From positions 620,001 through 684,000 of the forward strand of contig JBCAMK010000022.1 of assembly GCA_038503065.1 (NCBI GenBank): a stretch of 64,000 nt of DNA. The letters are read 5' to 3'. A program made the position numbers and the translations under genes. Below the pieces are notes generated by a model, which ran no database searches, was not told the DNA's origin, and saw only the letters and a program-made list of their open reading frames with translations. Shown here piece by piece: positions 28,285 through 36,701 of this stretch. Origin of the DNA: Paragyromitra xinjiangensis (lineage: Eukaryota > Ascomycota > Pezizomycetes > Pezizales > Discinaceae). Positions within the stretch are counted from its first letter, which is position 1; every line of letters begins with the position of its first letter.

Positions 28285-30864
28285 CCCGGCTTCAGGTAAT
28301 AGTTTGTGTATGGGAGTGAATTTGGAAAGGCCAGAAATTAGTCTTGCAGTGCGGTGATAGGCTGGTGATAATCGATCCAAGACGCTTTGTGACCCAGTCC
28401 ACCATACCTCGGAGCCATATAGGGCCGCTGGGAGAATGATGGTGAGGGTAAGTTGGTGAAGTAGGTTAGGAGTGGGTCCCTTATCTTTGACTAGGTTATT
28501 CACCAGGTATAGGGAAGTTCGTAGCCGAGACACGGCTTGTTGGCAATGTGCATGGAAGTTGAGTCTTTGATCCAGTACGATGCCTAAAACTTTAATCTGG
28601 GGCAGGGGGGAAAATGCCTTGTTGTTTAGTGTTGTAGCTTGAGTTGGGGGGTGACTGGTGAAAGGAGTGATGAGATGAATTAGTTCCGTTTTTGGTTCGG
28701 AAAATCTAATGTTGAGGTAGGAAGCCCGTTGTTCCTTTGCTTTGTATCTTTCCGCTAAGCGTATGATGGCAAAGGCAGGTTTCTTGCTCATTTGTAGAGC
28801 GGTATCATCGTCTATATAAATGGTGGAAATTTCAGAAGGATGTGGAGTGGGCGGGTCAAGTGCTGCAGCGTAAATAGTGAATGCAATGGATGAGAGCGGT
28901 GAACCTTGTGGGAGTCCAACTGTAAGTGGTTGGGGTGCTTGCAGTTCATTATTGATTCGGAAAGCAAGTGTACGGTTGGAGGTAAAACTTTGCATCCATT
29001 TGATGCACCATGGGGGGAAAGTGTAGTGTTCCAAGATTTTTATTAAGTGAGGATGGGAAACGCAGTTGAAGGCTCCGTCGATGTCCGTTGCCAAAATGGA
29101 AGGACGGGAGGGGCGCTTTATTGCCCTTTTATCGTTGTGTGGAACAGGTATCAGCAACTGTCTTTGTGCGGGAGTGAGAATAAGATGAAGGGAATCGGTG
29201 GCAGAAATGCCTGTCCTGGCTCCTGTGTGATGTGATTGGATAGCGCCATTTTTTGTTGCGCATGTTTCTAGTTTTCGAGCAACTAGTTTTTCCAATAGTT
29301 TGCCAAAGCAGGAGAGGAGTGAAACAGGGCGGTAACTTTTGGGGGATGAGTAGTCCGCCTTGTTTGATTTGGGGATGGGAACGCAGTGGGTTATCTTCCA
29401 AGAAGTTGGCATGATACCCAAGCGAAGGAGATTATTGAAGAGAGAGGTGAGGATGGAAGGGCGAGCGCGGTGGACTTCTCTGAGGGTGATGTAATTAATT
29501 CCATCTGGGCCAACTGCGGTGCGCATGTTCGATTTTTGGAGGAGGGAATCAATTTCTTCTTCCGTAACTAAAAAGGGGATAGATTCGGTATTGGCGGAGG
29601 GAGGAGGTAAGAAATTTGGAGGGAAGTTAGGTGGAGTGAGCTGGGGAGGGAAGAAGGTGAGGTGGAAGGCTTTGCCGATTTCCTCATTGGTTTCTTGTTT
29701 TTCAATGGGAGGGATGTTGGGCTTGTTGCGAGCCGTGCTTCTATTCATGAGATTCCAGGCGGAGCTGGGGGTGATGTCTTTGAGGGTACGGTGCCAGTGA
29801 TCCCATTTCGCTAGCATTATTTCAGTTTTATATTCCTTCCTTGTGGAGTTGGCTAGGGTGCGCCAGTGAGGAAGGGCATTGGGTTTCCGTGCTCGTGATT
29901 CAGCCCATGATAACTTTCTTTTTAGGGCTTTGAGGTGTGGTGTCCACCAAGATTTGGAGTGTGATCGAGGTTTGGAAAGGGGTACCGTTGAGTCTACGGC
30001 TAGGTTGATTGTGTTCGTAATATAGGTAAGAGTGAGGTTGGCTTTCTCTTCATTGGAATAGTTGAAGGGAATGGCTGCTTCTTGGATGATGTTGTGGAAT
30101 AATGGCCAATTCGTTTTTGAAAATAAACGTCGACTGGAATATTCCGGAGGGTGGATGTAGAGTGTTGTGTTTAAGGAAACATGATCAGAGTTGTGTGGGC
30201 AATTGGGAGGAGCTGACCAGGGTCCACAAATATCAGTGAGCCCTCTGACCATGGTGAGGTCGACGATGCTGGGTCTTTGTCCGTTTCTGGGAAAGTGGGT
30301 TAAAATGCCTGGTTTGTTGAGGAGGTGGAAGTTGTTGTTTTCCAGCCAGTTTGTGATTTGTTCCGTTAACGCAATGCGGTGCGAGAGGAGGTGTTGGTAG
30401 TTTTCGGTGATGGGTCCGTACCACCAAGGGTGGTGGAGGTTGAAGTCCCCTGCGAGAATTGTGTTTTGGTGGAAGTGATGTGAAAGAAGTGGGAGGTGGT
30501 GGTCGTTGGAGCTGCTTCGTGGTTGAATGTATATGTTGCAGATCTCAAGAGTAAGATGGGGGATTTTTAGGAGGATTGAAATTATATTTGGGTTGGGCGA
30601 AAGTGTAGTGATTATTTTTGTATTTTTTAAATTTTTCTTAATGTAAATAATAACTTTGGGTGACGAGGAGGGATAGTATGCATCCGCAGTTTTGGAATTA
30701 GGGGGAAGTAAATTGTGGTCAAGCCATGGTTCCTGTAACATAAGGATGAGAGTATGTTGAGAGCGGTCGAATGAAGAGATGACTGAAAGGGTAGAGGCCT
30801 GTCCTTTGGCGCAGTTCAGCTGCTGTGCCATGGCTATGCCTGTTGTGGGAGGTTGTGCCTCCAT
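26731..30864 (-). CDS. Chimeric ORF2: LINE-B3 endonuclease and RT fused in frame to LINE-D2 RNase H
   Basis: An uninterrupted 1377-residue frame starts in the TAATG overlap with B3 ORF1. The first part is LINE-B: NCAKGQAST, MLQEPWLDH, GDFNLHHPWWYG, AVGPDGINYITL, ATDIDGAFNCVS, GLPQGSPLSS and YIDDDT. At the D2 insertion the reading passes from LLPEAG directly into KALRQLYQTC of LINE-D. It then continues through D RNase H motifs (FYTDGSLLEGK, DAELYGIAKA, YCDNQAAVQRM, WVPGHVNVAGNELAD) and CKCGFDNQTPQHLLLEC to the D stop. The D2 part has TGG where D1 has a stop. Whether the fusion is expressed or active is unknown. Confidence 0.85.
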   Translation of the reverse strand: MEAQPPTTGIAMAQQLNCAKGQASTLSVISSFDRSQHTLILMLQEPWLDHNLLPPNSKTADAYYPSSSPKVIIYIKKNLKNTKIITTLSPNPNIISILLKIPHLTLEICNIYIQPRSSSNDHHLPLLSHHFHQNTILAGDFNLHHPWWYGPITENYQHLLSHRIALTEQITNWLENNNFHLLNKPGILTHFPRNGQRPSIVDLTMVRGLTDICGPWSAPPNCPHNSDHVSLNTTLYIHPPEYSSRRLFSKTNWPLFHNIIQEAAIPFNYSNEEKANLTLTYITNTINLAVDSTVPLSKPRSHSKSWWTPHLKALKRKLSWAESRARKPNALPHWRTLANSTRKEYKTEIMLAKWDHWHRTLKDITPSSAWNLMNRSTARNKPNIPPIEKQETNEEIGKAFHLTFFPPQLTPPNFPPNFLPPPSANTESIPFLVTEEEIDSLLQKSNMRTAVGPDGINYITLREVHRARPSILTSLFNNLLRLGIMPTSWKITHCVPIPKSNKADYSSPKSYRPVSLLSCFGKLLEKLVARKLETCATKNGAIQSHHTGARTGISATDSLHLILTPAQRQLLIPVPHNDKRAIKRPSRPSILATDIDGAFNCVSHPHLIKILEHYTFPPWCIKWMQSFTSNRTLAFRINNELQAPQPLTVGLPQGSPLSSIAFTIYAAALDPPTPHPSEISTIYIDDDTALQMSKKPAFAIIRLAERYKAKEQRASYLNIRFSEPKTELIHLITPFTSHPPTQATTLNNKAFSPLPQIKVLGIVLDQRLNFHAHCQQAVSRLRTSLYLVNNLVKDKGPTPNLLHQLTLTIILPAALYGSEVWWTGSQSVLDRLSPAYHRTARLISGLSKFTPIHKLLPEAGKALRQLYQTCVATISDFGAEVWWNGQIGLSNTIQKVQNQAMRKIAGAFRTSPVHALEAETGLLPTPIRLDELQRKYALRVLSLPNTHPITSLCPDSWPSTQENDNPDNSNNTTWHQATTTSPKYETRLHRILASTNKWIQPQSEIECVDNLACPPWHQNTIDIYIDPADKDAAAENHRNHTAGDSTRTDRLVFYTDGSLLEGKTGAGVAGFRRGHSVVNKSYHLGKENEVFDAELYGIAKATKHAILQVQRSPHLTNDVYIYCDNQAAVQRMTTPLPMPGQHLVIEARNNLLQLEDSGIKTHVYWVPGHVNVAGNELADKLAKIGAQGTRIESDVLTSITYLKRNIKEHSLTAWKAKWKQAKKGRSYYGQPALKPSAPLRGNIPRRTASTITQMRTGHGYTKSYLARIPTNNIEDTKCKCGFDNQTPQHLLLECGQEPLPTYRKALKAALKPMPLTWRTAMHTNAGLAATIETFLTPTQIATRNWTLERQEDNRYSHQGIYLYNDEEEESERERENG

Positions 30865-32444
30865 TAGACATTGGTAGTGTTAATTCGGGAGGATTTAAGG
30901 CTCTCAGTGAGCTTGGTGTAAGCGATGCAGACTTTGCGCTCATAGGCTTTGTGGCCTTGGTTGCAGTTTGCGCAGCGGATAGGAGGGTGGGTGCATTTGG
31001 TTCCAGCCGGGCAACCTGCTGAAGTGCAGGGGTGTTTGATGGTTTCGTGGGCTTCTGCGCAAATGGCACATTTGAAGTCCTTCTTGCAGGTTTGTTGGTG
31101 GTGGCCAAATTCTTGGCACTTTCGGCATTGGGTGGTGGGGGAAACAGCAATGTATTCCTGGATGTGGCAGAATGAATTAAAAAGGGGAATTTGGTGAAGA
31201 CCTAGGGTCTCCATGGTGAATTTCTGGGGTAGGGCAATGACAATGGCTGAGTGGGTTTTGTTGGCTCTTGCTTCCGGTGTGGTAAGCCATCTGGGAACTT
31301 GAGCAAGGGTGAAAGTGGGGACTGAGATGGCCATTTGCTCCGCTACTTCAGCCATGGTGTTCTTGGTGGGGATGCCATGGATGATGAACTTGGACCATTT
31401 GGAGTTAGGTCAAACTTCGGAAAGAGGGATGTGTAGCAAGGTGCAGGCTGTTTCGATTTCTTTGTTGTAGGCCGAACAGATTTGTTCGGCAGATTCATCA
31501 GGGCGAGTGGTGAGTACAAAGTTATGTCTTGCAGTTTTGGTGCAGATGAGGATGGATGTGTTTCGTGGAGCGAGTTCCTTGTTGATAGCGGCGAGGAGGG
31601 AGTTGTTGGTGAGGGCTGGAGGAAGGTCACCAGAGGTTTCAAGAATGATCTGGCGATTAATTGCCGTGAACTGGGGTTGAAAGAGTTTGGGGGGGAGGGC
31701 CTTCTTCTTTTTATTGCCTTTGTTGACTTTGGTGAATGGGTCTGCGGGGGCGTTGGCTGCTTGAGCGTAGGTCATGGGCTTGCCATTGTTTAGCAGTGGG
31801 ACCTGAGGCTTCTGGGCTGTTTGGGGCGGCTTTTGTTGTTGGTTATTGACAGGTGCAGGAGTACGGGTGGGTTGGCTGGTGTTCTTGTCGATGGTTTGCA
31901 AAGACCTAGCCATGTTGTTGAGGGTGGTGGATAGCTTTCTGACCATTTCTTGAAGGATCTTTGTTTGATCCGTGAGCCTGAGGATGTCGTTCTCCTGCAT
32001 GGCTACTTTGGCGAGGAGATGGGTGTTGTTTTCCTCAGTTTGCGTGTTGAGGCGTGCGAAACTAGATTTTAGTAGCCAGGCTGTGTATTGCTCGGTGTTG
32101 CCTTCATCAGGGATTTCCGGCATGTAGTCTTCAGTGATTGAAAATTCACGGAGCCAATTGGGGGTGGAATCATCAGGGAGCTCCTGCATTAGAGCTTCAT
32201 CGATGTATTGTGAGTCTGTGGAAAGGCCCTGAGGGCCAGTGTCAAAGAGGGACTGCGCGGTGGAGGGTCCAGGTTGTGCCATCTTAGTGGGAGATCCTGA
32301 GCGAGCGGGTGCTGGGGAGGGGTTTGAAAGGGTTCTTTTCTTGCCGATGAGGGGGAGGGTGAAGTTGGTGCCAAAGGTCACCAGCTTCACAGGAGATGGG
32401 GATGGTGTGCGGGATCTCCTGGGAGGAGTTTGGGGCGGATCCAG
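30864..32444 (-). pseudogene. LINE-B3 ORF1, Gag-like CCHC protein with one in-frame stop
   Basis: Read from the conserved CTG at 32444 (the first ATG is in TKMAQPGPSTAQSLF). It has the usual plan: proline-rich N-terminus, YIDEALMQELPDD, helical segment (ENDILRLTDQTKILQEMVRK), central fold (RQIILETSGDLPPAL), knuckles CRKCQEFGHHQQTC, CAICAEAHETIKHPC and CANCNQGHKAYERKVC. A TGA at 31410-31412 replaces the arginine codon of the EARPNSKWS motif seen in B1 and B2, the same frame continuing beyond it. It is a single-base lesion. The ORF1 stop overlaps the ORF2 ATG. Confidence 0.87.
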
Positions 32445-32593
32445 GATGATTTGGGGCAGAGCGCCCGATGAAAAGGTGCGAGTGCGGGGAAGTGGTGAGA
32501 AATGAAGCCGAAGAGTTAAAGACTTTTTGCAGTGTGTAACGCCGTTGCAACGTAGAATTGGAGTTTTGCAGGGATCTTTTTGCTCGTGCAGGA

Positions 32594-33348
32594 TGAGGTC
32601 CAGGGACGGTATGGCACCTCCAGAGGTAATAACTCGCCGTACTTCTTGTGGCGGGCGGTTTTGTTCCTCTGGCAGCTATCACAGCTCCGCACATACTCTT
32701 CAATGTCCTTATCGATGTTGGGCCAGTAGAAGTTGGACTTGATTTTCTCAACTGTCTTGAACTGCCCGAAGTGACCGGCCATCTTGCTATCATGGCACTC
32801 AGTGAAGATTTCCTGGCGGAGGTCTCTGCCTTCCGGGACATACCATCGGTTCTTGTAGAACACTAAACCATCCTTGAGGGACAGTGACGGGTCTGATCCT
32901 TCTTTCTTCTCCTGTAGTGCCTGGCGGATGCCTTGCCACTGGATATCTTGAGCTGCCGCAGCTTCAAGCCTCTGCAAGAATGTAGACTGGAGTTGGTGAA
33001 CTCTGATGGCCGCTAGCCTAGCAGGGTTCAACACCAATTGCCAAGGACGGAAAAACAACTGCGGTTCTGCAACTGCAGGTTCACCTCCCTCTCCTAGGCG
33101 GTGATCCCACCGTCTGGATAGGACATCTGGCTTCCCATTCTTGTCACCGGATCTGTAGACCACCTTAAAGTTGTAACCCGCCAGGTCTTCAGACCATCTG
33201 GCCTGCCGGCGGGTTAAGACCTTGGTACTGTTGAAGTACTCGAGGTTCTTATGGTCCGTGAACACAGTGACTTCTCCCTCTACTGACTTCAAAAGGTGCT
33301 CCCACTCTCGGAAAGCAGCCACTATGGCGCCCATTTCCTTGTCATGGA
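32594..33348 (-). pseudogene. gypsy-1 pol: end of RNase H and integrase zinc domain
   Basis: In minus sense this reads DKEMGAIVAAFREWEHLL and VFTDHKNLEYFNSTKVLTRR, the distal RNase H part. It then reads DVLSRRWDHR, the linker, and the H-H-C-C zinc domain (GHFGQFKTVEKIKSNFYWPN, CDSCQRNK), ending LPLEVPYRPW at the LINE-B3 insertion. Its start is cut by element X inside the NYDIH/DKEM stretch; removing X and the 2-bp duplication keeps the frame. Confidence 0.9.
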
Positions 33349-33885
33349 CATCAGTAAAAAAAAAAAGGCAACCAGAAGGGTAACATTGTATAATGGCATT
33401 TTGACCCTCCAGAGGACAGGCATTGCCTCTTGAACCCCTCCTGACGGCCTGCCTGCGCCTGTGCTGCATCCAGATGCGCACTGACCAACTCTTACCGCCA
33501 GCTAACGCCAGAGAGCCCTTCCAGAAGCCCGACCGACCTGTGTGCGTCTGACACCCTCCCGATGCGTGTAGCTGCCGGAACTTTTTTTTATTTCGCTAAG
33601 TCAAAACCCTGACCCTAGGCACTTAGCGATTTTCAAAATCTTCAAGCTTCGCTTAGGTGTCGCCTAAGCAACGCCTAAGCAACACCTAAGCAACGCCTAC
33701 TAAGACACCTTCCCCTATTCCTTCCCATCTGCTTCCCCCTATTCTCTCCCACCCATTCTCTACTAACATCGTGAGATTTAGGCCTCGAGCAATAAGCTCT
33801 GCTTCCGAAGAACCTTCTAGGTAACGTCTTGCTTCCGTTTATTTGACTCCCGCTGATATGCCTCCTAGACTCGGTTCGATTTACA

Positions 33886-33917
<32 letters not shown>

Positions 33918-34713
33918 CTGCTTCCGCCCAAGCGAGCTCAGGAGGCAACTAAATTCGCTGCCAGCCTCTAGCAGGTCGTCGATTCGCTGCCTGCGCTGCC
34001 TGTGCCTGCGCCATATGGTCGATTCGCTGCCTGAGCTTCCGCCATATGGCCGATTCGCTGCTGCAGCTTCCGCCATATGGTCAATTCGCTGCCTGCGCCA
34101 TATCGTCGATTCGCTGCTGCAGCTTCCCCCATATGGTCAATTCGCTGCCTGAGCTTCCTCCACCTCCGCCACATGGTCGATCCGCTGCCTGAGCTTCCGC
34201 CGCCTCTGCCATTTGGTCGATTTGCTGCTGCAGCCTCCGCTGCCTCCGCTGCCTCCACCATATGGTCAATTCACTGCTGCAGCTTCCGCCACCTGTGCCA
34301 GTTGGCCGATTCGCTGTGGGTAGTAAATGTTTGTACATATATATAGATAGATCCGTAGAATAGTAAATAAATCAATAGAACGAATTCGAGCCATACAAGC
34401 CATACAAGCCATACAAGCCATACACGCAAAGCGTGCAATTCCAAACCTACCAAAATGTGCTGGCCCCGCAAGAGGTTCCCCCGGACGTACAGAGGTCGAC
34501 AGGCTTCGTCCAGACGACCAGAGCCCGCCAAGGCGACCAGAGCTCATCCAGACGATCAGAGCCTACAGCGCTGCCTTTCAGACGGCCAGAGCTCCTACCC
34601 CATGTCTTCTGGACGACATGTAGTTGGACCACGCTGCGTCCAGAAGGGTAGGTTTCCGCCATGGCATTTTGGCGTCTAGAGGGACTTTACGGCATTTCCG
34701 TTTTTTGCTGATG
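33349..34713. mobile_element. Element X, CATCAG-ended non-coding DNA element
   Basis: A 1365-bp insertion in gypsy-1 with inverted ends CATCAGTAAAAAAA and (reverse) CATCAGCAAAAAACGG. The dinucleotide GA is at both borders, and its removal restores the gypsy sequence exactly. The interior has no convincing gene. It holds a CGCTAAGT/ACTTAGCG inverted pair (33595-33630), a (CCTG)n run near 33885-33915, and a purine/pyrimidine-biased repeat field at 33955-34315. That field repeats units like GCTGCCTGAGCTTCCGCC and CATATGGTCGATTCGCTGC. ACAAGCCAT repeats are at 34390-34425. No transposase was seen. Confidence 0.75.
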
Positions 34714-36513
34714 GATGTCATAGTTTATCTCGGCGGGGGAAAACTTCTTGGAGTAGAAGGCCACAGGGTGTAGCTTCCCATCCTCGCCATACTGAGATAG
34801 CACTGCACCTTTCGCAAAGTCACTTGCATCAGTTTCTACAACTGTGCGCCTGCTGGGGTGAAAATGAACTAGGACTGGCTCACTTGTGAACAGCTGCTTG
34901 AGTTCCTCGAAAGCTCTGTCACAAGCGGCAGTCCAGAACCACTTCTTGTCTTTCATCAGCAGATCCGTCAAGGGCTTGCAAACCCGACTGAAACCTGCTA
35001 TGAATCTCCTGTAGAAGTTGGCGAAGCCTAAGAAGGCCTGCACATCCTTCACAGTTCTAGGTACCGGCCACTCCCTGACAGCATTGACTTTCTCTTTGGA
35101 CATAGAGATGCCATGCTCGGAGATGTTGTACCCCAAATATTCCACTTCTTTCAAATGAAAGAAGGACTTGTCAATGTGGGCATGGAGGTTGGCTTCTCTC
35201 AACCTTCCTAACACCTTCTTGACGAGGAACTGGTGTCCTTCCATGTTCTCGGAGTATATAAGTATATCATCTAAGTATACTATAACTCCGAGATATAGGA
35301 GGTCATGTAGAACCTCATTGATCATAGCCTGGAATGAGGAGGGTGCATTGCACAGACCAAATGGCATGACATTGTACTCATACAAGCCATATCTGGTCCG
35401 GAAAGCTGTCTTCCACTCGTCCCCTTTGGCGATCCTTAGCAGGTTGAACCCATCCTTCAGGTCTATCTTGGTAAAGACCCTGGCGGTGGTCAACCTGTCT
35501 CTCAGTTCTGACATCAGCGGAAGTGGGTACTTGTCCTTGATTGTGATCTTGTTCAAGCCCCGGTAATCCACACAAATGTGGAGGGTACCATTTGGCTTGG
35601 GCACAAACAGGATAGGAGCGGCGGCGGGGGAATTGGACCTGGAGATCTTTCCGGAGGGTAGTGCTTTGTTCAGAAACTCCCGGAGGGCCTTCAGCTCACT
35701 CTCAGAGCATGGATAGAGAGGCCCAAAAGGTGGTTTCGTTCCGGGCTGCAATCTGATATGGTGGTCAAATGCACTATGCTCCGGTAGCTTTGAGCTCTTC
35801 TCATTGCTGAACACATCTGCCCATTCCCGGTACTCTGGCGGTAACCTCAATCCCACATCTCCGCCCTGCTCATCATGCCACACTGCTGATCCAATCTGAT
35901 GTACATTGGCCCTATCTTCGGCCAACTTCTCCCAGTCTTCACATACTTCAATCGTGACATCGGCGGGAATGCAATGCTTCTTGCAATAGTCACTCCTCCA
36001 CCTGACGCGGCCAGTATGCCAATCAAAGTCTGGGTTGTGCTTCTGAGCCCATGAGATGGGAAGATATCCGGAGATGCCTTCTTCTAAAGGTCCCACCTCC
36101 CACCGGATCAACTCCTCATGTTTGCCCATCACCATGTCGAGGGTGGCAGTAAAATACTCGCCAGCTCCCATCATGAGGTCACCTTGGGCATCAAACATCT
36201 GAATAGGAGAATCTCGGCGCTCCACAGGTATCTTCTCTTTCTTCACAAACTCTTCGCTGAGGATAGGCCCGGTGCATCCAGTGTCAAACAGGAACCTTCC
36301 ATGGCACCTGCTGATGTGGTTCCGCACCTTCCAGTTCAACTCAGCCTTCAGGATGGGTCTCTGCCCATGGACGGGTTCTGGCGGGGGTTCTTCCATTCTT
36401 CTCTTTGTTGGTGTGTGGTCTTCATGACTGGGACTTCTCTGGCGCTTTGCCACTGACCTCTCGGGTCTGGTCTTACTTATGCCGCCTTGAAATGGAGTGT
36501 AGCCTGTAGACAT
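34714..36513 (-). pseudogene. gypsy-1 pol: protease, reverse transcriptase, start of RNase H
   Basis: The ORF starts at ATG 36513 (MSTGYTPFQGG), matching gypsy-2. Protease FDTGCTGPILSEEFV is at about 75. RT motifs: SNSPAAAPILFVPKPNG, DYRGLNKITIKDKYPLPL, TKIDLKDGFNLLRI, MPFGLCNAPSSFQ and VYLDDILIYSE. RNase H starts with VVETDASDFAKGAVLSQYG. The frame is open until element X at NYDIH. It is separate from gag, 188 nt downstream of its stop, with a hammerhead-like sequence between. No internal stop was seen, so the only damage is the insertions. Confidence 0.92.
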
Positions 36514-36597
36514 AGTGGTTGAGGTTTTCTTTTCGATCGCAGGGTATCAATGATCGCTAGCGATGGCTATATCTGTGTCTGGGTATAGCTTGGGAGA

Positions 36598-36650
36598 ACT
36601 GGCATATTTGACCCGCAAATTTCGGGATATTATCCCTCCTCAGTACCAGT
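36598..36650 (-). ncRNA. Type I hammerhead ribozyme in the gypsy-1 gag-pol spacer
   Basis: Minus sense, 53 nt. Stem I is ACUGGUA (36650-36644) with UGCCAGU (36604-36598), seven pairs with one G-U. The core CUGAGGA is at 36643-36637. Stem II is GGGAU-AAU-AUCCC, five pairs. GAAA follows at 36623-36620. Stem III is AUUUG-CGGGU-CAAAU, five pairs including the A15.1-U16.1 pair. Cleavage is predicted after A17 (36605) in the triplet AUA. It lies 51 nt after the gag stop; 91 nt would remain before the pol ATG. CUGANGA, GAAA and NUH fit the hammerhead consensus. Six base pairs covary with the gypsy-2 copy. Activity is untested. Confidence 0.85.
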
Positions 36651-36701
36651 AGGAGCAATAGGGTCCTGCCCAACGAAATATATTTCTAAAGAATGACTAG
36701 G

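Larger units (their letters stand above)
24887..32593 (-). mobile_element. LINE-B3, Tad1-like LINE inserted in gypsy-1 integrase, carrying LINE-D2
   Basis: Bounded by the 9-bp duplication TGAGGTCCA at 24878-24886 and 32594-32602. The 5' end (minus sense) begins TCCTGCACGAGC. The 3' end is a run of GGAAATT-type repeats, not poly-A. ORF1 and ORF2 are present, and ORF2 is interrupted by LINE-D2. The target is the gypsy codons just before SMDFIVG. The same position in gypsy-2 holds B1 and B2. The 254 nt at 24887-25140 are 3' UTR. Confidence 0.92.

Noticed and set aside
33675..34346. Overlapping repeat-type ORFs (Ala/Glu/Ser/Gly rich) in element X
   Set aside because: Open frames arise from the repeat composition on both strands; no start context, no domain, and no match between X and X2 frames.
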